From the NCBI RefSeq assembly GCF_014207595.1, contig NZ_JACHGY010000001.1, forward strand, positions 2,114,836 through 2,178,835: 64,000 nucleotides of DNA, in the 5' to 3' direction. The translations under genes and the position numbers were made by a program. The number at the start of each line of letters is the position of its first letter. The stretch's first letter is position 1. The notes under the pieces were generated by a model. That model saw only the letters and a list, made by a program, of their open reading frames with translations. It had not been told where the DNA came from and ran no database searches. Below, piece after piece: positions 7,981 to 17,812 of the stretch. This stretch comes from Algisphaera agarilytica (GTDB taxonomy: Bacteria; Planctomycetota; Phycisphaerae; Phycisphaerales; Phycisphaeraceae).

Positions 7981-9267
7981 ATGCCCATCGAAATCACCAT
8001 GCCCCGCCTGTCCGACACCATGGAAGAAGGCACGCTGATCAAATGGCGGGTCGCTGAGGGCGACAAGGTCGCTTCGGGTGATCACCTGGCCGACGTCGAA
8101 ACCGACAAGGCCACCATGGAACTCCAGGCGTTCGACGACGGCACCGTCGCCCAGGTCTCGGTCGGCGAAGGCGACACCGTGCCCGTGGGTGCCCGCATCC
8201 TCGTGCTCGCGGAAGACGGCGAGTCGGCCGAGGACGCCGTGAGCAACGCCGGCGACGCCTCGTCCAACGGCAGCGCCCCCGCACCCGAAGCCCCCAAAGA
8301 AGAAGCAGCGTCTGAACCCGCTCCCGCGGCTCCGGTCGCCGCCGCACCGAGTGGCGGCAAGATCCGCGTCTCGCCCTTGGCCCGCAAGCTCGCCGAGGAG
8401 TACGGCGTCGACCTCGCCACCGTCACCGGCACCGGCCCCGACGGCCGCATCATCAAGCGTGACGTCCTCGCCGCGGCTCAGGGCGGTGGTGCCGCACCGG
8501 CCGCCGCGCCTTCGACGCCCGCCCCCGCACCGGCCGCGCCCGTCGCCCCCATGGGCCTCGAAGCCAAGACCATCTCCCTGACGGGGATGCGCAAGACCAT
8601 CGCCAAGCGTCTGGTCGAGTCCAAGACCACCGTGCCGCACTTCCAGGTCAGCGTGGCCGTGAACATGGACCCGCTGATGGAGCTCCGAAAGACCATCAAC
8701 GGCCAGCTCGAGTCGCAGGGCATCAAGCTGTCCATCAACGACTTCGTCACCCGGGCCGTGGCCCTGGCCTGCGTCGAACACCCCGCGGTCAACAGCTCGT
8801 GGAACGGCGACAGCATCATCCAGCACGGCAGCGTCAACGTCGGCGTCGCCATCAGCCTGCCCGAAGAAAAGGGCGGCGGCCTGCTGGTCGCCACCATCCG
8901 CGACACCCACGCCAAGGGCCTGCGTCAGATCAGTGCCGACGTGAAGCAGCTCGCCAAGAACGCCCGCAGCGAAAAGGGCCTGACCGTCCAGGAGATGAGC
9001 GACTCGACCATCACCATCTCCAACCTCGGCATGCCGCAGTACGGCGTTACCCAATTCACCGCCATCGTGAACCCGCCCAACGCCGCGATTATCGCCGTGG
9101 GCGCCGCGATCCAGAAGCCCGTCGTCCGCAATGGCGAGATCGTCGTCGGCACCGAGATGAACGTCACCCTCTCCGGCGACCACCGCACCATCGACGGTGC
9201 CGTCGGCGCCGAGTACCTCGCGACCCTGAAACGCTACCTCGAAAACCCCGCGTCGCTGCTGGTGTAA
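7981..9267 (+). CDS. pdhC: Dihydrolipoamide acetyltransferase, E2 of pyruvate dehydrogenase
   Basis: This 428-residue E2 core protein transfers the acetyl group to CoA. There is one lipoyl domain at residues 1-80, with the lipoylated lysine in ETDKATMEL near residue 43. An Ala/Pro linker follows, then a peripheral-subunit-binding domain (VSPLARKLAEEYGVDL, DGRIIKRDVLAA), a second Ala/Pro linker and the catalytic domain. The active-site motif DHRTIDG lies near residue 400 and MSDSTITISNLGMPQYG before it. The ATG at 7981 follows GGAGA and gives the canonical MPIEITMPRLSDTMEEG start. It is transcribed apart from pdhA-pdhB, and no E3 gene is in the window. Confidence 0.95.
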   Translation: MPIEITMPRLSDTMEEGTLIKWRVAEGDKVASGDHLADVETDKATMELQAFDDGTVAQVSVGEGDTVPVGARILVLAEDGESAEDAVSNAGDASSNGSAPAPEAPKEEAASEPAPAAPVAAAPSGGKIRVSPLARKLAEEYGVDLATVTGTGPDGRIIKRDVLAAAQGGGAAPAAAPSTPAPAPAAPVAPMGLEAKTISLTGMRKTIAKRLVESKTTVPHFQVSVAVNMDPLMELRKTINGQLESQGIKLSINDFVTRAVALACVEHPAVNSSWNGDSIIQHGSVNVGVAISLPEEKGGGLLVATIRDTHAKGLRQISADVKQLAKNARSEKGLTVQEMSDSTITISNLGMPQYGVTQFTAIVNPPNAAIIAVGAAIQKPVVRNGEIVVGTEMNVTLSGDHRTIDGAVGAEYLATLKRYLENPASLLV

Positions 9268-9297
9268 AAGCGCGAAAGCCGATAGGTCCAACATAAG

Positions 9298-9336
9298 AAG
9301 CCCCCGCGTGTGATTAAACCGCGGGGGCTTGTTGGT
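9298..9336. terminator. Bidirectional terminator between pdhC and adk
   Basis: The stem AAGCCCCCGCG / CGCGGGGGCTT lies between the two convergent genes. On the minus strand the hairpin begins with AAGC and is followed by a short T-rich stretch, so it can serve both. Confidence 0.75.
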
Positions 9337-9344
9337 TGGTTAGT

Positions 9345-10001
9345 TTAAGACTCAAGTGAGGTAGGCTGCTCAAGCTCGAGTTTCTCGCAGATCTCAGCGA
9401 ACACCGTGTCGCGGTCTTGGGTGCCGTCGATGCGCAAAACCAGCTCTTTTTTGTCGAACAATTCGAGCGTCGGGAGGGTTTTGCTGGTGAAGTCGCCCAA
9501 GCGTTTGTTCAGGGCTTCTTCGTTGTCGTCCGCCCGGGCGACGAGTCGGCCGCCGCAGACGTCGCAGGTGTCTTCGACTTCGGGGCGGTGGAAGATGAGG
9601 TTGTAGTCCAGCTTGCAGTTCGAGCAGATCCGGCGGGCGAGGGCGCGTTCGATGGTGACGCGTTTGGGCACGTCGATGTAGATCACCGCGTCGACGTCGT
9701 AGCTCTCGAGGAAGAACTGGGCCTGTTCGACGTTGCGGGGGAAGCCGTCGAGGATGAAGCCGTAGTTCCAGTCGTGCTCGGACAGCCGGCGTCGGATGAT
9801 CTCTTCGACGATCTCATCGGGGACGAGTTGGCCCGCGTCGATCAGCCGTTTGATCCGCGCGGCGAGCTTGGTGTGGCTCTGCACGTGCCAACGGAAGATG
9901 TCGCCGACGCTGAAGTGCGAGAGGTTGAGCTTTTTCTTGAGCAGCTTGGCTTGGGTGCCTTTGCCCGAGCCCTGGGGGCCCATGATGATGTACTTGTGCA
10001 C
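9345..10001 (-). CDS. adk: Adenylate kinase
   Basis: This 218-residue enzyme catalyses ATP + AMP = 2 ADP. The P-loop GPQGSGKGTQ is at residues 8-17 and the NMP-binding region begins HFSVGDIFRWHV. FILDGFPRNVEQAQFF is the family signature. The LID carries a zinc-type four-cysteine set, CSNC and later CDVC, as in Gram-positive-type adenylate kinases. A GTG start at 10001 (VHKYIIMGPQGSGKG) gives the usual spacing to the P-loop; longer in-frame starts add non-homologous Arg/Pro-rich sequence. A TATACT -10-like element lies about 60 bases upstream. Confidence 0.93.
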   Translation of the reverse strand: MHKYIIMGPQGSGKGTQAKLLKKKLNLSHFSVGDIFRWHVQSHTKLAARIKRLIDAGQLVPDEIVEEIIRRRLSEHDWNYGFILDGFPRNVEQAQFFLESYDVDAVIYIDVPKRVTIERALARRICSNCKLDYNLIFHRPEVEDTCDVCGGRLVARADDNEEALNKRLGDFTSKTLPTLELFDKKELVLRIDGTQDRDTVFAEICEKLELEQPTSLES

Positions 10002-10270
10002 GGGGGTTCTCGCGGGTTGGAGGGTGGCGCGTGGGCCATGTCCGGGGGGATCGAGCAGAGTATAACGCTGCGCGGGTCGGGGCCGGGGTGTGACGGCTGG
10101 GCAAACCCCGCCGGTTGTGAGGGCCCGGGGAGGGATGTCCCGCGCATTTGCCCAGCGGGCGCAGGATCGTGAACCGTGAACTTCCGATAGCACCGATAGT
10201 CTCTGTCGGCGTTCTGGCCCAGTGAGGGCGGCCCTGAGACGGTTTGTTGGTCAAGGCTCAGACGCGTCTT

Positions 10271-11026
10271 ATGCGAAGAGTGGTCGATATTTTCGTAGTC
10301 CTGATCGTCGTGGCGGTCGTGGTGTTTGTGGTGCAGTCGCGCCCGTCGCCCGAGGACAAAGCCGCGAGCGTGGCCGATGTGCAACACGCGCTGGAGCGGC
10401 TCTACGACCGCGCATCGTACTACGGAGCCCTGGACAACAGCCTCGAAACCACCCGGACGCTGTGGCCCGTGGCGATGATGCCCGAGTGGTTCGGCGACTC
10501 GTTGCCCGCCAACACCCTCCTGCCCGGCGTGGCGTCGGAATCCTCGCACCGCGTGATCACCCACCCCCGGCCGTGGATCGATGTCGCCCCGCCCGGCGAC
10601 CAATCGTCTCACCCGCCGGATCCCGTCGCGGTCCGCAGTGACCAGGCCCAGTTCTGGTACAATCCCAACGTCGGGCTGTTCCGCGCCCGTGTGCCGGCGC
10701 AACTCGGCGAGGACGAGGCCCTGGCCCTCTACAACGAACTCAACGGCGTTGAGGTCACCCAGCTCGAACGCGACACCAATCCCGCCCGCACCCCGCTGGC
10801 GTACACGCCGGGCAACACGCCCAGCGCGACGCTCGCCTCGCGTGAGCCCACGGCCCCCGAGAAAGTCGCCCCGACGGTCTCGAGCCGCGGCAGCCGGACC
10901 TCGCTGTTCATGTCCGACAGCCCATCCCCGAAGCACGGCGAGCAACAAGCCGCCGAGCCGACCATCGAGGAAGAGCCGGCCCGCGTTCGCGGCCGCAGCC
11001 GGATGAAAGATCAGACGCCCGGCTGA
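10271..11026 (+). CDS. Membrane-anchored protein of unknown function
   Basis: This 251-residue protein begins MRRVVDIFVVLIVVAVVVFVV, a single N-terminal transmembrane helix with no cleavage site. A periplasm-facing domain follows that I do not recognise; it holds YDRASYYGALDNSLETTRTLWP, WFGDSLPANTLLPG and AQFWYNPNVGLFRARVP. The last 80 residues are Pro/Ser/Glu-rich and probably disordered. The FWYNPNVGLFRARV motif and the size resemble pseudopilin-like or general-secretion accessory proteins only vaguely, so no function is assigned. A TTG codon nine residues upstream is an alternative start; the ATG is preferred because the positive residues sit directly before the helix. Confidence 0.55.
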   Translation: MRRVVDIFVVLIVVAVVVFVVQSRPSPEDKAASVADVQHALERLYDRASYYGALDNSLETTRTLWPVAMMPEWFGDSLPANTLLPGVASESSHRVITHPRPWIDVAPPGDQSSHPPDPVAVRSDQAQFWYNPNVGLFRARVPAQLGEDEALALYNELNGVEVTQLERDTNPARTPLAYTPGNTPSATLASREPTAPEKVAPTVSSRGSRTSLFMSDSPSPKHGEQQAAEPTIEEEPARVRGRSRMKDQTPG

Positions 11027-11094
11027 ACCCAACCGACATCGCCTGAACCCGTCCAGCCCGTCCCCGGCGGGTCCGTGTCGCTACAATCCCGGCC

Positions 11095-12321
11095 ATGCCC
11101 GAGATTGTTCAAACCGTGTTGCCCAACGGCCTGACCGTCGTGGCCGAGCCGATCCCCGGCGCTTCCTCGCTGGCGATGACGTTGCTGACCCCCGCCGGAT
11201 TGGCCAGCCAGCCCGTCGATCAGCAGGGCGTCGCGCCGCTGCTCAGCGAGATGATCTGCCGCGGCGCGGGAGGCAAAACCGCCCGCCAGCACAGCGACGC
11301 GCTCGACACCCTCGGCGTGCAACGCTCGACCGACGCCCAGACCCGCTTCTTCCGCATCGGCGCGACCATGATCGGCTCGAAGATGAAAGAGGCCCTGCCC
11401 CTGCTCTTCGACATGGCCCGCACGCCCACGCTGGCCGAGGAAGCCCTGGCCCCGAGCGTGGACCTCTCGATCCAGGCGATCGACAGCCTGGCGGACGAGC
11501 CACAACGCCGGGCGATGCTTGAGCTGCGGTCGCAACATTACCCCGATCCGGTCGGCCGGCCACCGGTGGGCGTGCGCGAACACCTCGAAAACATGACCGT
11601 CGACACCGTGCGCAAGTTCTGGTTCGAGCATTTCGTCGCACGCGGCTCCATCCTCGGGTTTGCCGGCAGCTTCGACACCGATGAACTGCTCGCCACGGTC
11701 AACGACTTGCTCGGCGACTGGGGCGGCGAGGCCCACCCCGCTCACGGACAAGGCGCTGGCACTGGCGGCGTCCACCACGTCCACACCGATTCGACCCAGG
11801 TGCACATCGCTCTGGCTTACCCCACCATCCCCGACACCCACGAAGACCGCGTCTTGCAGCAGGCGGCTACGGCGGTGCTCTCCGGCGGCATGTCGGGCCG
11901 ACTCTTCACCGAGGTGCGCGAGAAGCGCGGCCTGGTGTATTCGGTCTACGCGACCTACGCCGGCCAGAAGGACCGTGGCGATGTGCTCGCTTACGCCGGC
12001 ACGACCGTGCCCCGAGCGCAGGAGACGTTGGATGTGCTCAGCGGCGAGTTGCGGCGGTTGTCGGAGGGTGTAAACCAAAGCGAGTTCGAACGCGCGATCG
12101 TCGGTATGAAGTCCAGCCTCGTGATGCAGGGCGAGTCCACTACCGCCCGCGGCGCATCGATCGCCTCGGACGTCTACGTGTTCGGCCAGCCACGTTCGCT
12201 GGAGTACGCCGCCTCGGAAGTCGACGCGGTGACGCTCGACCAGCTCAACGCCTACCTCAAGGCTAATCCGCCCGGCGACATGACCATCGTCACCCTTGGC
12301 CCCGAGCCGTTGAAAGCCTGA
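11095..12321 (+). CDS. M16 family peptidase homologue lacking the zinc-binding motif
   Basis: This 408-residue M16 (insulinase/processing peptidase) protein has two homologous halves. The N-half starts [19 protein letters not shown], and the C-half has the conserved [21 protein letters not shown]. Where active enzymes have HxxEH inside GxAHFLEHM, this protein reads GVAPLLSEM, so all three key positions (His, Glu, His) are replaced. It is therefore probably a non-catalytic partner subunit or a substrate-binding protein, as in alpha subunits of two-subunit M16 enzymes. No catalytic partner is nearby. There is no signal peptide. It is followed after nine bases by coaB. Confidence 0.85.
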   Translation: MPEIVQTVLPNGLTVVAEPIPGASSLAMTLLTPAGLASQPVDQQGVAPLLSEMICRGAGGKTARQHSDALDTLGVQRSTDAQTRFFRIGATMIGSKMKEALPLLFDMARTPTLAEEALAPSVDLSIQAIDSLADEPQRRAMLELRSQHYPDPVGRPPVGVREHLENMTVDTVRKFWFEHFVARGSILGFAGSFDTDELLATVNDLLGDWGGEAHPAHGQGAGTGGVHHVHTDSTQVHIALAYPTIPDTHEDRVLQQAATAVLSGGMSGRLFTEVREKRGLVYSVYATYAGQKDRGDVLAYAGTTVPRAQETLDVLSGELRRLSEGVNQSEFERAIVGMKSSLVMQGESTTARGASIASDVYVFGQPRSLEYAASEVDAVTLDQLNAYLKANPPGDMTIVTLGPEPLKA

Positions 12322-12330
12322 GACCCGCCG

Positions 12331-12963
12331 ATGAAAGTTCTCATCACCGCCGGCCCGACGCGTGAACCGATCGACGAGGTCCGCTTCATCAGCAACCGCT
12401 CCAGCGGTCGTATGGGCTTTGCTCTCGCCGACGCCGCGGCGAAGGCCGGGCACGACGTGACGCTGCTGCTCGGGCCTGTGCTCGCGCCGACGACACTGGG
12501 CGACCGGGTTAACGTGTTGCGTTTCCAAACCACCGCGGAACTGCAGGCGCTGCTCGAAGAACACTTCCCAGCGTGTGATCAGCTCATCATGGCCGCGGCC
12601 GTGGCCGACTACCGCGTGGCGAACTTCACCGAAGGCAAGACCGAGCGGAAGAAGCACCTCAAGATCGAACTCGAGGGCACCCCCGACCTCGTCGCGGGCA
12701 TCGCCAAGACGAAGAGCGACGATCAGCAGGTCATCGCGTTTGCGTTAGAGGAACCCCACGAACTCGAAGCCCGCGCCGTCGCGAAGATGAAGCGCAAGGG
12801 CGTGGACGCGATCGTCGCCAATCCATTGGTGACGATGGAGGGCGACTCGGTTAACGCGATTCTGTTGCACGCCGATGGGCAACGCGAACAGCCCGACGGC
12901 GGAAGTGCGATGACCAAGGAAGCCTTCGCCGGTTGGCTGATCGATCGGCTCAGCGCTCGATGA
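12331..12963 (+). CDS. coaB: Phosphopantothenate--cysteine ligase (stand-alone CoaB)
   Basis: This 210-residue protein corresponds to the C-terminal DFP domain of the usual CoaBC fusion. It shows [25 protein letters not shown], which is the nucleotide-binding and signature region, then [31 protein letters not shown] and the substrate-binding [15 protein letters not shown]. It joins cysteine to 4'-phosphopantothenate in coenzyme A synthesis. The decarboxylase (CoaC) half is absent, so it must be encoded elsewhere. It is the second gene of a unit with the M16 homologue, and its 3' end overlaps the convergent glycosidase gene by 14 bases. Confidence 0.88.
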   Translation: MKVLITAGPTREPIDEVRFISNRSSGRMGFALADAAAKAGHDVTLLLGPVLAPTTLGDRVNVLRFQTTAELQALLEEHFPACDQLIMAAAVADYRVANFTEGKTERKKHLKIELEGTPDLVAGIAKTKSDDQQVIAFALEEPHELEARAVAKMKRKGVDAIVANPLVTMEGDSVNAILLHADGQREQPDGGSAMTKEAFAGWLIDRLSAR

Positions 12964-15691
12964 TCGTGTAGAGGCGGTTCTGTGGGAGGGTGACCACTAT
13001 GCTGTTATTTTCGGCCTCCCACGTAACGATGTCATTGGTTGGTAAGCCGTTTATATCAAGTGCAATGACTCGCTTGAAAAGATGCTTGGGGTTATGAAAT
13101 TCGATCGAAGCTTCGATCTTCTTCAGTATCCAAGGTTGGCCACCTAATGAATTTATCTTGCCGGATCGCGTTGCTAAAAAACCTGACAAGCTTTCTTCGG
13201 TTACGGCTTGGATCAGGATCTTGCGTGATTGATCAATGGGCTTATCGTCGAGTGAAGTTACTGTGATTTGACCAAAATAGTTATTTGATCGTATAGATAA
13301 GTTTGATAAAAAAACGCCTGGGGTATTTACAAAGAAGCCTGCTGCGGCCTGGGTATGTGGGGAGTCGATAGATACTATTCCCGCCTTCCAATCCCATTGG
13401 AAACTGTCGTTATGTGTGCGCATCTGTTGGGATAGACGATTGATCGAACCGTTTAGATTTAATTGGAGATCTGCATCGCCGGGTTGATCGAACGACCGTG
13501 ACACCCGACCGACGTAGGCGGAAAAAGGATCGAACGTTTCAAGGTCGCCGGCCATCTTCGCGCCCGGCTGGACGTCGGCGGCGCGGAAGCCGTCGAGCGC
13601 CGCATCGGTCACGGCGGCGGTGCCTTCGAGGTTGAACAGGTTTTCGGTCCGTAATGCTTCATGCACCACGATGTCCGCTTCGGGCAGGTCACCGCGGCGG
13701 GCCATCAGCGCCATCGCGGGGAACATGCCGGCCATCGTCGGGGTGGCGAGCGCGAACTTATTCATCGTCGTGTCGAAATCGCCGGTGGCGTTCCAGATGA
13801 AAAAGTTGACCGCGTCGATCCCCTGAAGCGACATGGCCGCGGCGGTGAGCAGCGTCGCGTCGGCCCGGTAGTGGTTCGGCGTGGTCCAGCCCATCTCCGA
13901 GATCATCTGCGGGTGGCCTTCGACCTGATTGGTTCGCAGCGGCGGACGCTGGGGCAGTAGGACCGCAGCGCGGCTGTCGAAGGTCTGGCCGACGCGGACC
14001 GAGTACGACGCAGCGTCGCCCTCGTGTTTGGGGTTGAAGTAGCCGTGTTGATCGATGACGTCGGTCGCGGTGTAGGTCCAGCGTTCGACCGCGTCCATTA
14101 GCGTCGGGTCGGCGGCGTACCAGTTTGAAGCGCTGATCAGGCCTTCGTAACCCAACTCGTCACGCAGCACGCGCACCGCCTTTTCGTAGAACCCGCGCTG
14201 CAACCCGGCGAGAAACTCGACCTGCTCGGCCACCCGTTTGAGTTCGTGGTTGGAGAGCTTGTCTTTCGCCTCACGCGTCATGTGCCAAGCGTCGTACACG
14301 CCGACACGGCCGCCGTCCCAGTCGTCGTTGTCGTGCTTGGCTTTGCGCCAGGGTTTGCGGGCGGCCTCGAGTGAGCCGTGCTTCTGTTTGAGGTGGTCGG
14401 CGAATTTTCGTTCGAGCAGTTCCCACTGCGCGGCGGGCAGGTTCTTCTCATCGAAAGTCCAGAAGAACAGGTTGTCTTCGTTGCACAATTCGATCAGCCC
14501 GAGTGCGGGATCGTTTGCCAGCGGCAGCCCGGTGTGCGGGTTGGGTGTTGTGAGCAGCTCGCGCATCGCGTCGAAGTAGTGCTGCTGTGCCTTGTCGTTG
14601 AAGAACAACACCGCGAAGGGCTTGCGTTTGTCGGCGGGGAGGGTGTCGTAGCCCGCGAGGCCGAGGCGGCCGCCGTCGTTGATCCACAGCGGGAAGTACC
14701 AGCTGAGGTTGGTGTAGATCCCTTGGGTTTTGGCGGCGGCGACGAGGTGGTGGAGGCGTTCAACTTTGACGGGGTCGAGTGTGACCGGGCTGGTGGCGGT
14801 GCCGTAGGTCAGGCCGTTGTCGATCCAGAGCGGGCTGTGGTGGCGGATCATGTTGACGCCGAGCTTGGCGAGGCGTCGGGTGGTGTGCTGGACGATGTGG
14901 TCGGGTTGGCCGGCTTCCTGGGCGCTGAGGTTCACGCCCCAGAAGCGGACGGGGGTGCCGTCGCCGAGGTGGATGGAGTTGCCATCCGGTGATTTTCGGA
15001 GTGGGCCGTGCGTGCCCGCTTCGGGTTCGTTGAGGTGGCGCAGGTCGAGCAGGGTGTCGTCGCGGAAGGTGTCGAGTGGTTCATCCAGCGCGAACCACCC
15101 ATCGGGCACCTCAACGCCATCCGCCGCCCGTTCGCCCGGCTTGAATTTGCCACGCGGGAAGAACGGCTCACGGCTGAGCACGAAACAATCAAGCCCCGCC
15201 ACGGCGTCTTCACCGGGCTGCAGCGCGAGTTGAATCTCAAAGGTCGTCTCCCCCGCGGACAATTCGACCGTGTCGAGGTACACCCAGTCGACCTCAGCGT
15301 CTTTAGGAAGCCGCTGCCGATCGACTAACGGGATGTCACGTCCCAGTGTCTGCCACGCCGCTTCGCCGAAGCGGTAGTGCATCGGTCCGTGCCGCCAGAA
15401 CTTGCGGACCCACAGTTGGTATTCGCCCGCCTCGGGGATGTCGAGTTCGTAACTGGCCTGGGGCGGGTCGGCGGTGGCGATCCCCGTGCTGGTGAGCCAA
15501 GCACCGCCGGAGAGGTACTGCCAGCCCGGATCGTCATTGGCGGAGAACCAAGTCTGCTCCGGAAAGGTTGAGGTGTTCGGCGACTCGGCCTCCCACCACA
15601 CAAACGTCGGCCCGGGATCAGCGACGGCGGCACCGGCCAGGCCCGCAAGCCCAACCGCCACGCTCCACGCTAACGCCCGGCCTCGCTTCAA
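12950..15691 (-). CDS. Large secreted glycoside hydrolase-like protein (clan GH-A type)
   Basis: This 913-residue exported protein has the signal peptide ALAWSVAVGLAGLAGAAVA. A jelly-roll/carbohydrate-binding-like region lies near residues 25-170 (WWEAESPNTSTFP, YQLWVRKFWRHGPMHYRFG). A (beta/alpha)8 region follows: FWGVNLSAQEAG, LGVNMIRHHSPLWIDNG, LIELCNEDN with a likely acid/base Glu, and ISEMGWTTPNHYRAD with a likely nucleophile Glu. A beta-rich C-terminus completes it. The substrate is unknown. The TTG start is supported by AGGAGAGG just upstream, inside the end of der, three bases away. The last 170-180 codons (12965-13500) are much more AT-rich than the rest. Confidence 0.75.
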   Translation of the reverse strand: MKRGRALAWSVAVGLAGLAGAAVADPGPTFVWWEAESPNTSTFPEQTWFSANDDPGWQYLSGGAWLTSTGIATADPPQASYELDIPEAGEYQLWVRKFWRHGPMHYRFGEAAWQTLGRDIPLVDRQRLPKDAEVDWVYLDTVELSAGETTFEIQLALQPGEDAVAGLDCFVLSREPFFPRGKFKPGERAADGVEVPDGWFALDEPLDTFRDDTLLDLRHLNEPEAGTHGPLRKSPDGNSIHLGDGTPVRFWGVNLSAQEAGQPDHIVQHTTRRLAKLGVNMIRHHSPLWIDNGLTYGTATSPVTLDPVKVERLHHLVAAAKTQGIYTNLSWYFPLWINDGGRLGLAGYDTLPADKRKPFAVLFFNDKAQQHYFDAMRELLTTPNPHTGLPLANDPALGLIELCNEDNLFFWTFDEKNLPAAQWELLERKFADHLKQKHGSLEAARKPWRKAKHDNDDWDGGRVGVYDAWHMTREAKDKLSNHELKRVAEQVEFLAGLQRGFYEKAVRVLRDELGYEGLISASNWYAADPTLMDAVERWTYTATDVIDQHGYFNPKHEGDAASYSVRVGQTFDSRAAVLLPQRPPLRTNQVEGHPQMISEMGWTTPNHYRADATLLTAAAMSLQGIDAVNFFIWNATGDFDTTMNKFALATPTMAGMFPAMALMARRGDLPEADIVVHEALRTENLFNLEGTAAVTDAALDGFRAADVQPGAKMAGDLETFDPFSAYVGRVSRSFDQPGDADLQLNLNGSINRLSQQMRTHNDSFQWDWKAGIVSIDSPHTQAAAGFFVNTPGVFLSNLSIRSNNYFGQITVTSLDDKPIDQSRKILIQAVTEESLSGFLATRSGKINSLGGQPWILKKIEASIEFHNPKHLFKRVIALDINGLPTNDIVTWEAENNSIVVTLPQNRLYTIIER

Positions 15692-15694
15692 GCT

Positions 15695-17122
15695 CTACCT
15701 CTCCTTGTCGTATTCCCGCGATGCGATACGGTCCTCGGCGTGCATCTTCGGCTTGCCGCGGATCAGCAGCCGGATCGGCACTTCCGAGAACGGCAGCTCG
15801 TCCCGCATCCGGTTCATCAAGAACGTCTGGTAGTTGTGATCAAACAAGTCGGGGATGTTCACGAACAGCGCGATCGTCGGCGGATTCGTTTCGAGCTGCG
15901 TGGCGTAGTAGATCTTCGCCTGCTTGCCGCCCTTGCTCGCGGCGGGGCCACGCTCGGTCATGATCTGCTCGATGAACTGGTTGATCTCCGAGGTGGTCAT
16001 CCGGTGGCTGGCCTGCTCGTGCAGGTTGAGCGCCATCGCGACGACTTCCTGCATGCCCTCTTCTTGCGCGGCACTGATGAAGATGATCGGGGCGAACGGC
16101 AAGCCCTTGAGCGAGTCGTCGAGATACTCGACGTACTCTTCCTGGGTGTAGTTTTCCTGGGCGAGGTCCCACTTGTTCACGACGATGACGGTGGGGCGGT
16201 GGTGCTTGTTGATCTCGCCCACGAGCTGGTGGTCGACCTGGCTGACGGGCACGGCGGCGTCGATCAATAGCAGACAGACATCGGCCCGACGCACACTGCG
16301 GAGCGAGCGGTGCTGGGAGTAGAACTCGATGTCGCCGTCGAGGGACTTGGTCTTACGGACGCCGGCGGTGTCGATGCAGGTGAAGATCTTTTTACCTTCG
16401 CCGGTGTCGAGTTCCATACGGACGTCGACGCTGTCGCGGGTGGTGCCCGCCTTCTCGGAGACGATGACGCGTTCGCTGCCCGCGAGCGCGTTGATCAGCG
16501 TGGACTTGCCTGCGTTGCGCTTGCCGACCAGCGCGAGCTTGATGCCCGGGTCGGTGTCAACGTCTTGGCCTTCGGCGGGGACCACGCCTTCGAGTGCTTC
16601 GCGGAGGCGGTCGGTGAAGCGGTGGACGTGGTACTTGGTCTTGGCCGAGACGAAGATGGGTTCGCCGAAGCCGAGCGCCGCGGTTTCGTAGGCGGCGGCT
16701 TCGAGGTTCTCCGCGTCGACCTTGTTGGCCACGAGCAGGACGGGCTTGGACTGTGCGCCGCTGGTGCGCAGAGCCTTGGCGACGGTGTTGTCGAGCGGGA
16801 CGACTCCGGTCTGGGCGTCGACGACGAATAGGACGATATCCGCCTCGGCCAGGCCGTTGGCGATCTGCTGCTCGACCTCGGCGGTGAGCTGCATGGAGTC
16901 TTCGATGCCCATGCCGCCGGTGTCGATGAGCTCGGCCTTGAGGAATTCGCCGTTGGGCTCTTCACGCGGCGGGGGCAGGGCGATGGTGGTGGAGATTCGG
17001 TCGCGGGTGACCCCGGCGGTGGGGTCGACGATCGACACGCGGCGTCCCGCCAGCAGGTTGAGCAGGCTGGACTTGCCCACGTTGGGGCGGCCGACGATGA
17101 CGATTTTGGGGAGGGCAGGCAT
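15695..17122 (-). CDS. der: Ribosome-associated GTPase Der (EngA)
   Basis: Der is a double-GTPase that assists 50S ribosome maturation. The first G domain has [16 protein letters not shown] and NKVD; the second has [20 protein letters not shown] and NKWD. A C-terminal KH-like domain ends near [12 protein letters not shown]. The ATG at 17122 gives 475 residues and the usual start [19 protein letters not shown] longer form starting GTG at 17179 would overlap the tsaB stop (GTGA) and add 19 residues encoded partly by a heptamer repeat. The overlap is suggestive of coupling, but the extra residues are unlike the family. Confidence 0.93.
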   Translation of the reverse strand: MPALPKIVIVGRPNVGKSSLLNLLAGRRVSIVDPTAGVTRDRISTTIALPPPREEPNGEFLKAELIDTGGMGIEDSMQLTAEVEQQIANGLAEADIVLFVVDAQTGVVPLDNTVAKALRTSGAQSKPVLLVANKVDAENLEAAAYETAALGFGEPIFVSAKTKYHVHRFTDRLREALEGVVPAEGQDVDTDPGIKLALVGKRNAGKSTLINALAGSERVIVSEKAGTTRDSVDVRMELDTGEGKKIFTCIDTAGVRKTKSLDGDIEFYSQHRSLRSVRRADVCLLLIDAAVPVSQVDHQLVGEINKHHRPTVIVVNKWDLAQENYTQEEYVEYLDDSLKGLPFAPIIFISAAQEEGMQEVVAMALNLHEQASHRMTTSEINQFIEQIMTERGPAASKGGKQAKIYYATQLETNPPTIALFVNIPDLFDHNYQTFLMNRMRDELPFSEVPIRLLIRGKPKMHAEDRIASREYDKER

Positions 17123-17148
17123 TTCGGATTTCGGATTTCGGATTTCGG
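17121..17148. repeat. Tandem heptamer repeat ATTTCGG x4
   Basis: Four perfect tandem copies of ATTTCGG sit between the tsaB stop and the der ATG. If read in the der frame they encode EIRNPKSE-like residues. Confidence 0.85.
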
Positions 17149-17175
17149 TTTGGAAACCCATGGGTAGCGGTGCGG

Positions 17176-17793
17176 TCACTCCGGGCCGTGGCGTTCGTCC
17201 CAGAGGGTGACGGCTTCGGGCTCGCGGATGTAGGCCGGGGCGAGGGTCAACGCATCATCGTACTCGTTGTTTGCCGCGGCGGCACGGCCCAGCCGATGCA
17301 GCACCCGCACGTCCGGCTCGGCGGGGGCCGCGTCCTCCAGCGTGTCGGCGATCAGCGGCAGGTCGGTCGCCCGGATCTCGTCGAGGCTGCGCAGGGCAGG
17401 TTCGAGGCCCGCCGAGGGGGCGGCCGACCAGGCGGTGTCACGTTTGACGTTGAGCCCGACGATGGAGCCCGGGTGCTGGGCGCAGAGCAGGTCGAGCGTA
17501 GACACTCCCACAATCTTCACGCCCAGGGACAGCGACAGCATCTTCGCGGTGGCGATGGCGATGCGCAGCCCGGTGAACGAGCCGGGCCCGAGCGAGACGT
17601 AGACCTCGCCGAGGTCGGCGGGTTTGAGTTGGTGGTTGCGGCACAACGTGTCGATCGTCGGCACGAGGTCGAGGTTGTGCCGACGCTTGGCGGGCAGTTC
17701 GAGCACTTCGAGGATCTCGTCGCCGCGCCCGAGCGCGAGAAAGCCACGCCGGGACGACGTTTCGATCGCGAGGTTGTGCTGCGGTTGGGCCAC
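17176..17793 (-). CDS. tsaB: tRNA threonylcarbamoyladenosine biosynthesis protein TsaB
   Basis: TsaB is the ASKHA-fold, non-catalytic partner of TsaD in t6A37 tRNA modification. The N-terminus [18 protein letters not shown] and the core signature [27 protein letters not shown] are diagnostic. The C-terminal half is diverged, ending [14 protein letters not shown], which matches the family's conserved PxYLR element. At 205 residues it is of normal length. It is followed by der and preceded by trpD on the same strand. Confidence 0.9.
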   Translation of the reverse strand: MAQPQHNLAIETSSRRGFLALGRGDEILEVLELPAKRRHNLDLVPTIDTLCRNHQLKPADLGEVYVSLGPGSFTGLRIAIATAKMLSLSLGVKIVGVSTLDLLCAQHPGSIVGLNVKRDTAWSAAPSAGLEPALRSLDEIRATDLPLIADTLEDAAPAEPDVRVLHRLGRAAAANNEYDDALTLAPAYIREPEAVTLWDERHGPE

Positions 17794-17812
17794 GGCGGAG
17801 TCTTGGATTCGC

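Noticed and set aside
4489-9294. Minus-strand frames of 300-450 codons opposite pdhA, pdhB and pdhC
   Set aside because: Shadow frames, Val/Gly/Ala/Asp-biased, opposite genes of certain identity.
11011-12657. 548-codon minus-strand frame opposite the M16 homologue and coaB
   Set aside because: Shadow frame; residues rich in His/Gly/Arg without motifs, and both plus-strand genes are certain.
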